DNA from: Pegea sp. RAD2-039 | Lineage: Eukaryota > Chordata > Thaliacea > Salpida > Salpidae | Direction: 5' to 3' | NCBI GenBank assembly: GCA_034620365.1 | Contig: JAQGEQ010000186.1 | Span: 1,364,001-1,428,000 of the forward strand | DNA length: 64,000 bases | In this document: positions 1 through 15,007 of the stretch, in pieces | Layout: each line of letters begins with the position of its first letter | How positions within the stretch are numbered: position 1 is the first letter of the stretch | Notes under the pieces: model-generated | Seen by the model: the letters and a program-made list of their open reading frames with translations, nothing else | What the model was told of the DNA's origin: nothing | The model's database searches: none | Translations under genes and position numbers: made by a program

Positions 1-1660
1 TGCAATTATTTTAGTTATATTTTTTTGTTTGCCTAAATTATCGCTTTTAGTTAGTTTGTGGTTTCCACTAAAAGAGTCAATTACAAAGCTGTAATTTTTT
101 TAATTTAAGGATGTCACTGACTTCATTTAAATTCATTTTGTTTAATTTTTCTTATTTTCGAAATATTTCAATTAGCTTTGAAATATTATTAAGTTACTTT
201 AATGTTTATATATCTTTTTAATTTACAACTTTATAAAGTTAAACTTTTACGAAATAGCTTCAATAATTTAATCAGCAGCCTTTAAAAAGTGATTTTGGTA
301 AAATCTTTTTTTTTCAAACTTTAACTTCAGCTGTTTCATAACCAAATAATTTCACCCAGGCCGAACTGTTACATAACGCTCTATGTTTACTCAACCATAA
401 CGCCAAAGTTTTTTCTTTATACTTCGAAATCTTTAGGTTCAACTAACATCTGTATAATTCTAGCACTGGTCTATTCACAGACTTCAGATTAGGATTTAGC
501 TAACTTAATTATCCTACAATTGTTTTAAGAATTACTTTTATTGTATTAGTTTGATCAATATTTTTTAATGTATTTTTGTAGGGTTATATAATGGGTTTTT
601 TTTAACTTGTATTTTGTTTAAATCAGTTGTTACTTTTGTTCTAGATGTTAGCAAGATACTGGTTATATTTTATTTTTCTATTAATTTATTTCTATTAATT
701 TCTGAAATGTGTTTTAACTAGTATTGTGGTTACTTTTAAATAGAATTAAATTAAATGATATATTAAAGTTATATTGAAAATTATATTAAATTTTATATAG
801 AGTTAAACTGTTAATTAATCTTACTGTTATTCTAACATCTTATAAATTAGTTATTTCCACTATGAAATATCTATCATAAAATGAATTAACGTAATTAATT
901 ACTTTCTCTTTTTAATACTTCAAAAACTTCAAAATATTTGGTAAAGGATAATTTTAATTGAAATTGTCATTTGAGTTTAATTAAATATTCTCTGTGTTCT
1001 ACTAATAGACTTGCTTTTCATAAACTTTCTTATTGTATCATTTATTATGATTATTATGTAATTTAAAGTATATTTTTATTACTTTTTGTATGTAATATAT
1101 AGAAATATCAATTTTTATTTATTATATAATCATACTAACCACAAAAAAAGTTTAATTTTTAGTAAAATTATTTAGTTAAATTATTAGACGAGTTAATTTA
1201 TCTTTAAGAGAAAAGAATAGTCAACCCTAAAAAACAATTTGTTTATCTGATATTTCATCAGCTTATATAATCATTTTTTGTTGGTTTAATATTAATCATG
1301 TAAAAATATCTTGAACTGGTGTTTCTATACCAAAAATAAAATGTTTTTTTATAAAATATGAAGCTACCTTATTTAATGCTAATGATTATATTATTATAAT
1401 CTGTTTATTCAGATTCTCAACAATAAAATCAGAAGCCTGGTTTTAGAGGCAGATAGATTTAGTGAATTGTTTAGTTATTTATTTTGTTTTAATTATTATA
1501 ATTTTGTAATTTTATTTTTATTAGATTCTTTACTGTATACAATTTCTTGAAATTTAAATTGATCTTTACTTAAAGAATTAGAAAGTTTTATATAAATACA
1601 TTTTGAAACATATTATAAAAATGATTGAATGCAAACCATTTTACTCTGTAAGTGTTTCAA
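1..1660. other. AT-rich spacer, no gene seen
   Basis: Very AT-rich sequence with long T and A runs and no sustained open frame on either strand. I see no exon-like block, tRNA or recognisable element. It lies upstream of the LONRF-type gene and may hold its promoter or a non-coding 5' exon, because an acceptor-like TTTCAG at 1832-1837 sits just before the start codon. Confidence 0.5.
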
Positions 1661-1713
1661 TATTTATTTATTTAATTATTTATTACAATAAATGTAAAGG
1701 AGGGTGCCTTTAT
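1661..1713 (-). repeat. LINE 3'-tail remnant
   Basis: An AATAAATA-like tail joins the motif GGCACCCTCCTT (read on the minus strand). The same junction recurs near 33211, 40321, 45711 and 46611. At 40321 it lies directly downstream of a reverse-transcriptase C-terminal coding fragment, so these are inferred to be 3' ends of heavily 5'-truncated LINE copies. This copy keeps only about 50 bp. Confidence 0.6.
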
Positions 1714-1852
1714 GTTTAAAAAATAAATAATATAAATAAATTATATATTTTAATTCGTAAATTTCATCTTAATTTATAACTAAGTGAGATATGAGTGATA
1801 TATCAGACAATTATTTTAATAAAGTTGTTCATTTCAGAAGTGAATTTGTATT

Positions 1853-5899
<4,047 letters not shown>

Positions 5900-8800
5900 T
5901 TGATAGAATCATCAAATCTTATTTATTTTGAGAAATCTCTTCGTAAACTTCAAGATCTTTTTTTATTTTCTCAACTTTTTCTTTATTTTTCTTTATTTCC
6001 AATTTTAGCGTTTTTTAAACTTCAGTCTTCAAACTTCTTTTGATTCAACTTCCAATATCACTGATGTAGTTCCCAAACAAATGTCTCTCATTTGACGATG
6101 ATGATGATGATGACATACTTCACAAATATCTTCTTTATGTTTTTTTCTATATTCTTATAAATGTACAACTCATCACTCATATCAACAAATATATCTTTTG
6201 AGCATGAGAATTATATTCTATTTGTATTTATTTCAAGTCAACAAAAGTCATCAGGTGCTTATTGATGATCTATAATTTATTAATCTTTCAAATCGATTCA
6301 TATTTTCAATTTAAATCTAAAATTGTTGGAAAATTCCCTCAATTTTGCTTTAAAGAAAACTCGATATTTGGTTTTGTCCTCTAAAACTATTTCGTTTGAT
6401 TCTTATATAACACTATCGCATTTGTTCATATCTGTGGTTAAAACCAACCTCAAAACATTTTTGAAAGTTTGTTTGTTCATTTCATGTTGTGCATGTAAAC
6501 GTCGGAAATAAATAATAATACTTGAACAAAAATTTCAATCTTTAAAAGCTCTTCATGATCCAAAGACACAAACTTCTTTCAGTTTCAACTCACTTCATCA
6601 ATTTGTTGTTTAAACTGATCAAAAGTAGTTTAAGAAATTTATTCTTACGTTTTGTATATACTTCGCTGTAATCAGAAGTCTCTACTTTCTACTCTTTCAA
6701 CTTCAAATCAAATTTCGAGAAATCTTTTTAAGGCTTATTATTTAATGTAAAAAAAATCGCGTTTTTTTTCGTACAGTTTTTAGTCTTTTACTTTTTAATA
6801 AACTCATTACAATTCAAACTGAAAATTTCTTATCTACAGTTTTAGAAAAACTAAAAAAAGAACAGACAAGACAGACCTTGATATTCGAGAAAATCCTCAA
6901 CATATTCAATAATGTCAATTAGATATTGTCATAAATACATATTTTTCAAAACTAATAAAAATGAAATTACTTTTGATCTAATCAAGCAGAAGCAGTTACA
7001 TAATTCTCATCACAACAACCTTTGAATAAACAAACCACAGAATTTTATTGCAAATAACTTGTATTCTAATTAAAACTTATGTAAATGTTGAAATTGATTG
7101 TTTAGAATTTAATTTCATCAAGTTTTGATATCCATCACATTTTAGGTAACTTCCAGCAAAGTATTTTAGTGGTTTAAAGCAGAATACTTCTAAAGGTAAA
7201 GTGTTTTATGTAATTGTCTTTTTTGAACGTGACGTACTTCTATATTTAGTTTATTTTGTAAGCTTCTGAAATTATCAATTTCAGCAGAAATTACAAATAG
7301 TTTGGAAATTGAAACTTATAAAAATATCTTTTAAATATTTAACATTTAGTAAAAACTCAAATAACAAGTTGAACAACAAGAAGTTAATTTGATTTCTGTA
7401 AATTCTGTTGATATATGATTAAGACCTTTTGACTTTGTTATTGTTGTATATAATTGAATATTTTATTTTAAAATCGCCATAAAGAGAGGTCAATAGATGT
7501 TTGGTTCACACATTTAAAGAATTTACACGTTTTGTAGATTCACTAAAAATAAAACATTTAACGAAAATTGACCAGAATAAGAAATTGTTGAAAATTTCAT
7601 TTAATTGTTTACTTACTTTAAGAATATTTTCAGTTATATGATTAAACAAAAGATTCAAAATGTTTTATTATTTACTAAAATCCTTTTTTCTTCAACTGAA
7701 AGATTATATAACTAAATTCCAAATGCTAAAATCATTGAAATGTCTGAAGGCAAACCTACAAAATATTGAGAAAGGTTAGCTAATAATAATTTATTTCAAC
7801 CTTTAAATGTAAATAACAAAAGAATAAGAATAATTATTGGGAGCATATTGAAGATGAGAATCAAGTCATTTACCAAATATTAAAAATCTTTAAAGCTTTC
7901 GTGGTAGAATGACATTAAATATTCCAATTTGATTAAGTAAATGTAATTATATAAACAGACTGTATTGAGAACTGTATAGAAATTTTCTTTATGTTAGAAC
8001 AAAACAATTGTTGAAGGTATTATTTAGCTTGTCGATTAATATAAAACTGTTGAGTATTGATTTTCTAACAATTATTATTTGACAAAAATCTCATATTGTC
8101 TAGTTTTTGATAACTGTGTTGAAAACTGATTTGTTGAAAAATGCAACTATTACATGAATAATTACTTACTGCATATTTATAATTCAGACATTCTAATAGC
8201 TTATAATGATTAATAATCTATAAATTATTGAACATATCTTTACCTAAAGTTTAATGCAATTGATTTTGTTTGAAATACACCGTTTATTTCAGTAAATTAC
8301 TGACAAAGATCTTTAAGAAACTAAGCACCATAAAATTTATTATTTAAATCTCAAATATTTGTTGGTCAAATTGTCGCACAAACTATTTGTTTTTTAATGT
8401 CAACAAACAAACTAAGTTTTTGTAACAATATTTCAATTGAATTATTTATAAACTTTTTACATAAAAAATTATGTTATATAAGCTTCATAAAAACAAAATT
8501 GATTTGAACTATCTAAAAGTTTCTCAAATTTTATAATAATTCAACAATACTCAAAAATTATTTACATCTGATTTCAATTTATAACTAGTATTTAACTTAA
8601 GTTACAATTTTAAATAAACTTATTTAGTATAAATCTATTTAAATAAAATATATTTTTAGCGTTATAGATCTCCTGGTTACTAAAAATATCTTATAGTTGA
8701 TTTTTTAATGAAAAAAATTAATTTTTAACATTTTTTAAGCAGAATTTAAGGTGGATTATTTTAATTAGTTACTTGAAACAAACTTTTGAAGATAAAACTT

Positions 8801-8961
8801 CTTTAAAATCTTTCAAAATTCTTTAAATTCTTTTACCAAACTCCTATATGGAAAGTTGAAAATTTCATTAGTTTAAGAATCTAACATCATGACAAGATTT
8901 ATCTTGGTTCAGTTTTCTTCTTTTAATGTATAAGTAGCAGCTTTTAATCCAATAATTAAAA

Positions 8962-9180
8962 CTAGAATTTATTTAACACCGCTAAAATTGAACCATCTAA
9001 TTTTTGACAGGTGTATCCATCATCGAATCCTAAATATCCCCAATCATCAACAAAGAAGGTCTTTCTATTACTTGATGTTTTCATGAAACTAAATCAACCC
9101 AACTAACTTTGTGATTAGCAGGAACCATCTAGTTAAAGCTTTTGCCACGCTGTCTAATGAGTTCACCTCAGAAAATAATA
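8962..9180 (-). pseudogene. C-type-lectin-like exon relic (weak)
   Basis: On the minus strand a 41-codon frame from an ATG at 9084 to a TAG at 8962 reads DDWGYLGFDDGYTCQKLDG and then SILAVLNKF. The pattern C-x-x-L-x-G-x-x-LAV resembles the helix-2 region of C-type lectin domains. The adjoining upstream sequence continues similarly but in another frame and with stops. It could be a decayed duplicate exon, an isolated small exon, or chance. No splice partner was found. Confidence 0.25.
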
Positions 9181-10464
9181 ATTAGTAAAAAAGAAATCAC
9201 TAAATGTGGTCTTATATTTGAAAATCTTCTTTAATTACCTTTTTGATGTCCTTTTTGATGATATGTTAAATCATTTTCCTAAATTCTCATTTCTTTCTGG
9301 AAATAAAAGAAAAAAAAAGATGATGTACCCTAAATATTCTTGGTTATGTTATTTTATAACATTTCTAAATTGATTGAGAATTTTAGTAAATCAATTTTTG
9401 TTGTATGCTCAAGCAGAAAATAATTTGTTTAAAAAAAAGTACACAAAGTTTGATATGCTAAAAGTTTATAATTGTTGTGTAAATAAATCCGTTGAAAAAT
9501 AAAATAAATTTAAACCAGTTTTACGAATCAATGCTTTAATTAATTATCGAAAAAAATCTTTGCAATTTTTATGTAATTTGTTGTTCAGTGATCCTAAATT
9601 TAACTATAAGCAGATCGATAAAAGAATTACAAAAATGTTGATCTACTAGTCTGTGTTTTTAATGATCTCTTTTTTTTACAAGCTTCATACGATTATAAGT
9701 TTGTTTTAAATGAAATTTATTTTTTCATCTTGTCAGTTTACGAGTAAAACCTTTTAAATCACTAATCTTTTTTAATGTAATTAAAATTATAGAAATTTAA
9801 AACATAAGAAAATTTGTTTAAATTTTGTAAAAAAGAAAAACGAGTTTTAGTTTAATCCAACAAAAAGCTGGAATGAAATCACAGAATCTAAACTTTTGAA
9901 ATAAAGTAAATATCAGAAGTTAATTATTAATAAAAATTAATAACATCGGTTTCAAGGTATCATTTCTGGCAAGAGAGCATACAAAGATTATTAAGATAGA
10001 GGAAACTTGAGTTTTGAAGTATCTTATTTAAGGTTACTAGTCAATGAAACCCAACATTTTAAGAAAATAACTTTAAGGAGATAAAAAACTTAATTTTAAT
10101 ATTGATTAAATACATTAAACACAAATACTTGACTAGAAAACTATTTGAAATATTTACAGCTCATTTTTCAACAAGCAAATTGCCTTAAAATTACTTTCCA
10201 TAAAATATTATTTATTAAATATGACTTTCCAACAAGCTTTTTGTAGCAAGTTTTTGTATAAAAAATAATTAAAGTTGCCATTAATACCATTATTGTAATG
10301 ATTGAAATCTGCTGTAAAGATGATGACTTTTGTAAACTGATCATTTAAAGTTTGTCATCAATTTTCAAATCAGGTGTCTCCATCAGTGTCCATATTGAGC
10401 TGATTATAGGATCATTATCTAAGAAGACTTTGCTGAAGATTCATTTTTAAAAAGTGGTTGTCTT

Positions 10465-10680
10465 AATACAAAAGTACCAGCTTGAACAGAGAAGATGCAG
10501 CGGCTACTTGTAAAGACTAAATACCGAATTAGAATTCACTAATTTAGATGTTTAAGAAAATATTGAAGAAGTAAATTGTTGGGTGGCATCCTTGTATAAA
10601 AAAGTTTCTCTTCTTATGATGGCCCCATGTGATTATCTAGGCAATTAGTTCATTGTTATGATCTTCGTTCGTCTTCAAGA
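10465..10680 (+). pseudogene. C-type-lectin-like relic with stops and a frameshift (weak)
   Basis: A plus-strand stretch reads NREDAAATCKD, then hits in-frame stops. After a +1 shift it reads EEVNCWVASLYKK and MMAPCDYLGN. The spacing of Ala/Cys and of CW, C and YLG resembles a lectin-like domain, and base composition rises slightly over the background. The broken frame argues for a pseudogene; the similarity is only suggestive. Confidence 0.22.
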
Positions 10681-13584
10681 TAAGTTTGGATATTTTTAAT
10701 CATATTGATCTGTTTAGTGTTTCAAAACGTAATATAAAGTCTTTTAAAATAATCATATTAAGACATATAATTTACATATAATGTCAAAAGTAATTTTGAA
10801 ATTTATTTTATAAAACAACTGCTATCTATTCAAAGGATAAATTGTTTTTTAGCCTGCAACAAATTGTTTATAATCATCATTTTTCAAAATTCATTTAATT
10901 ATTTCCGATTAATTTATTCTAAAACCTTCTAAAATATTTAGATTTCAAATATTAATATGATTAAAAGAATAATATTTTGGCTTTTATCAATAAAAATAAC
11001 TTTTCATCAAAAAATTTTTGTTCAAATATGACTATTACTAAATATTATGAATTTAAGTTATGTAACTTACAAGTAGATGACAAGCTAAAAAGAAAACAAA
11101 TAAATATTTTTTAGTTGTTAGTTTGTTGGTAAAATAAATCAATTTTGCTTTTATATAACATTTATCATTCGAAAAATTTCAGATAATCAATAATCTTTCA
11201 TTGAATAAAGTTTTTTACCAAAATTGTATTGATGCTATTTTTGTTTAATTCTTAATATTTTACAGTCATTTCCAAATAATTAGTTTTCTGTAATTTTAAA
11301 GAAAATTCGAATTTGTTTCAGGAGATTATTTTAGAAAACATTTATCTATTTCAGGCTTACTTTGCTAGAAAACTGCCCACATATTTCCAAATTTCCTCTG
11401 ATGTTGAGTTTAACACAAACATATAAATCTCAAATTTATAAATTTATTAAATTGCTGTTTGAATGAAAGTAAGCTTTCAATAAAATTGATATATTTATAT
11501 TAAAAATTATTGAAATTGATACATAATGACGTGATTTTATATAAATAAATATACGATAAATATTCATTGTCAATATAATCTTATATAAAGAGATTGAAAC
11601 AAATATTTTGAATATGTAATTGAAGTTAGTTTTTATCATATAAGTATGAATAAAACTGTCATTTTTTTAAACCAAGTTATGAAAAAGTTAATAAACATTT
11701 TCCTGGAAGTATTTTATTGAGATATAAATTTTCTAAGTTTTTTATTTCAAGTTTTCTTTCCAACTTGATGAAAATTGAAAGCTTTTCTTTGAAATAAAAT
11801 TTGAATAAAGCTTTCATCTCACCACCATGATATTAAAAACTTCTGGAAGTAAAACAAATATTTCCTTATTCCTTGAAAACTTACAAATAATAAAATATTA
11901 ATTATTGATTTATACATTTTTAATAAATACAAAGTTTTGATAATTAATCGACTCGAATTTTATTTTAATTTTTAAGTAAATCAAAAGAACTAAAAAGTTC
12001 TTTATCAAATTTGAAATTTATTTCCTTTTTTGATATTATTTAAATAATTTTTTGACAAAGCTCATGACGAAATAAAATAATTTAATTATCTTTTTAGAAT
12101 TAAAAAAATAAGTTTAATTAGTTAACAGGTTTTTTAAATTAATTTGTGAGATTTTAAATCTGAAAAAATGATTTCTAAAGACTATTTTTAATCATTAAAA
12201 GTTGAAAATAATATTTTGTTTATAAAAATGATTGAAAATTTTACTTTAAACTGATAACAGAAATATAATTTTACATAATTTAAGGAGAAACTGTTAAAAC
12301 CAACCATTCAATTGGTAACGCTGTTGACATTTGCAAATAGCTTAAAAATATTTTTTAACTCAATTTAACTAACAAGAAATTTAGTAAGAAAAAAAGTGGA
12401 ATAATTTTATTGGTCACAAAGAAACTTTTTATTAGTTTCTAACTTTATAAAAATAAAGTGAATCTTACAGTTATTAAGCTTGTTAGAAAATTATTTATGT
12501 AAATTTACTACAAAAATACTTTGCTAAAAGTCTTTACAAAAGCAAAATACCAATCTAATTTGCATCTAGAAAAAACTTTGAGCTTTTTATAAATAATTTA
12601 ACTGGAAATTGAGTCAGTAAGTATTTAGGAACATGTTACAAGCTACTTTAGAAAGTTTTTTTTAAGAAATGAAACTTAACTAAGGCAAGTTAATTACAAG
12701 TAGTATCACCTTATGGTCCATTTGGCATGCTTAAAAACATTCAAAAGTCAAATAATTAATTTACTTTCAGTTTAAGAGTTTTATATGAATTATCTCTCGG
12801 GAAAGAAGTAAGTTTATGTAAGTACTTAATTAAAAATCGTTTGAATTGCATTTTAAATGTTACCTTACTTAAATTTCATTCCAATTTAGATTGAAAAGAT
12901 TTGATCTTCAAACATTAAGTGAAAATTGAAGCTTCAAATAAAATGGGTTTGCGAGAAATCGATTTTTTTTTACCCTATAACTTTAATTTGCTTTTTGTCA
13001 TTTAAGTTTCTTCTTTTTTTCAACTAACATTCGATTGTCAATCCTATCATCTTCTCATTGATCTACATTTTCAAACTTCTTTTTCATAAAATGACTTTCT
13101 TCAGTAATACTTGATTTCAGTTTTCCAGACTAGCAAAAAATCAATAAGAAAAAATGTAACTTCTAAATGTTTACTTTTTGTTAACTTCTGATCTTCAAAG
13201 TTTTGTTGAGACCTTCAAGTCGAGACCTTTTGTGGTCGCAACAGCTCAATATCTGTATCTATTCACTTAACTAATGTGGTCAGTTTGTTTTACTAAAAAA
13301 GCCTTTTTCTTTTCGATCAGAAAACTTTTAACAAAACTTAATGAAATTATTTTTGCATCACAGAAGCAGAAAGATTGTGAGTCTGACAGAGATGTTCCTT
13401 TTTAAGCTTCGATTATATTTGTTTAATATAAATTTATTTTAATATTAGAAAAGTAATTATTTTTATTAACTTAGTAATGTAATTTATAATAACTGATTTT
13501 ACTTTTCGCCAACTAACTTTTAACTAACTTTCAATAAAATTCTTAAAATTTGAGTTTTTTCAACATAGCAAGGCGTTAGTAGAA

Positions 13585-14637
13585 ATGAAAACGATAACGA
13601 TCACTAAAGAGGTCTTTAACGTCACTCTAAATCCTCATCATGATCAACATAGCTATAAAGATCAACTTTGGTTTCAAATCTTACGGGTAACAGCTCTGAG
13701 TTGCTTCATCTTATTCGGGGCTTACATCGTCTGGGCGTTGATCGTTTACGAACAGAGTGTAAGAAGATCGACGAGGAACAGAGGGTCATCAAAACAGATG
13801 ATTTCTTCATTAGCTTGGCCGAGTAAAAGTGGACAATTACAGGAATGGTTGAAAGCTGTTGATACGCGGACATTAGCTGCAAAGATGAGATTATGTTCGA
13901 TAGCAAGCCCACTTTGTGCAACTTTACTTTTCGTGGCTCAACTGATATATGAACTTCTTCATATATTCACTGATGAAATTCATGTTTGTGAAATTATGAC
14001 TAATCTCATCTTTACTCTTCTCACATGGAGTACTGTCTTCATCTATTTGTTGCTATGGTTACGACAACGTTCTATCTACACTAATTCAGCTGAGCACTTG
14101 ACGACAACAACTATGAAGACTCTTAGCTTAGCAACTTTAATGTTAATTTTTCTCGATGCTTTTTTAGTTCCGATATTTTTTGGTGTTGGTCGTCACTTTA
14201 TACGTAACAAATGCCATGTCAAGAGTAATTCCTATCTTCACTTCTATTACATCATCGTGACGTCATTTCTTTCGATTGTATTCCACGTTAGTTTACTTTA
14301 TCTGTTTGCAACACCCCTGTTACGTCATACAAGCGCGCGATCTAACATCTTGCGTACTGAGACTCTTACTAGTCAACAGAAAGGTTCTTCACAAAGATTG
14401 TTGAAAGTGACGCGTCGCGCTTGTTACGTCACACTATATGGCGTAATAGTTGACGTGTCGATTATTTTGAGCACGGCAACGTTGTCATCTACAAACGAGA
14501 AGTTACAAGCGCTTCTAGAAGACGCGATTTTGTTGAGTGGTGTCGTCACAGTGATGTTGACGTTTGTCAACTGGCGGGAACGTTTATTTCCTCTCGGCCG
14601 TATTTGCAACAATAAACCGCCTTGTGTTGCCGTGTAG
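13585..14637 (+). CDS. Seven-transmembrane receptor-like protein, intronless, family unknown
   Basis: Single 350-aa open frame. Seven hydrophobic segments are visible at roughly aa 29-53, 104-126, 134-157, 177-200, 217-240, 280-300 and 312-332. A Cys at the start of TM3 (HVCEIMTN) and one in the second extracellular loop (RNKCHV) could form the disulfide typical of GPCRs. There is an N-glycosylation site near the N-terminus (NVT). The DRY motif after TM3 is replaced by WLRQRSIY, and I see no NPxxY in TM7, so it is not a standard class A receptor. I do not recognise the subfamily. The start is the first ATG after in-frame stops. It is the only intronless gene among multi-exon neighbours, which may indicate retroposition. 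It converges on CEP350, with stops about 370 bp apart. Confidence 0.75.
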   Translation: MKTITITKEVFNVTLNPHHDQHSYKDQLWFQILRVTALSCFILFGAYIVWALIVYEQSVRRSTRNRGSSKQMISSLAWPSKSGQLQEWLKAVDTRTLAAKMRLCSIASPLCATLLFVAQLIYELLHIFTDEIHVCEIMTNLIFTLLTWSTVFIYLLLWLRQRSIYTNSAEHLTTTTMKTLSLATLMLIFLDAFLVPIFFGVGRHFIRNKCHVKSNSYLHFYYIIVTSFLSIVFHVSLLYLFATPLLRHTSARSNILRTETLTSQQKGSSQRLLKVTRRACYVTLYGVIVDVSIILSTATLSSTNEKLQALLEDAILLSGVVTVMLTFVNWRERLFPLGRICNNKPPCVAV

Positions 14638-14722
14638 TCACGTGGCTGGTAGTCACGTGGTTAGTGGTCACGTGGCTGGTAGTCACGTGGTTAGTGGTCA
14701 CGTGGCTGGTGGTCATGTGGTT
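14638..14722 (+). repeat. GTCACGTGG minisatellite at the 3' end of the 7TM gene
   Basis: Tandem copies of a unit of about 15 bp (GTCACGTGG plus CTGGTA or TTAGTG) in a 30-bp dimer arrangement. The array begins directly at the 7TM stop codon, so it lies in the 3' UTR. Each unit holds the E-box palindrome CACGTG. Confidence 0.85.
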
Positions 14723-15007
14723 TTTGTAAAAACTTTTTCACTACTAATAAATAAGTAGAAATTGATGATGACGTCATCAGTGTTACAAGGTTGACGTTTG
14801 TTTTAGTGTGATGGTGAGAGAAGACAGAAGCTTTTAATCTCGTTAACTTTCAAATTCGATTTCATTCCACGAATTTAATGAAATATAAAAAGTTGATAAA
14901 TAATAGATGTTCCAGAAAATAAACAAAAAAATTTCACATTTTATTTGCGAAGCTAAAAACTACAAAAAAAAAATCAAAAATAATTAGATTCGATCACAGT
15001 GATGACG
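14723..15007. other. Intergenic gap between convergent genes
   Basis: AT-rich 3' flank shared by two convergent genes. An AATAAA-like signal on the plus strand near 14746 could serve the 7TM gene. One on the minus strand near 14940 (ATTTTATTTG on plus) could serve CEP350. Confidence 0.5.

Larger units (their letters stand above)
5900..13584. other. Gene-poor AT-rich spacer
   Basis: About 7.7 kb with no sustained open reading frame. The first part is the LONRF 3' UTR; an AATAAA lies near 6506. Apart from two weak lectin-like relics (8962-9180 and 10465-10680) I see no exon-like block, RNA gene or tandem array. Confidence 0.5.
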
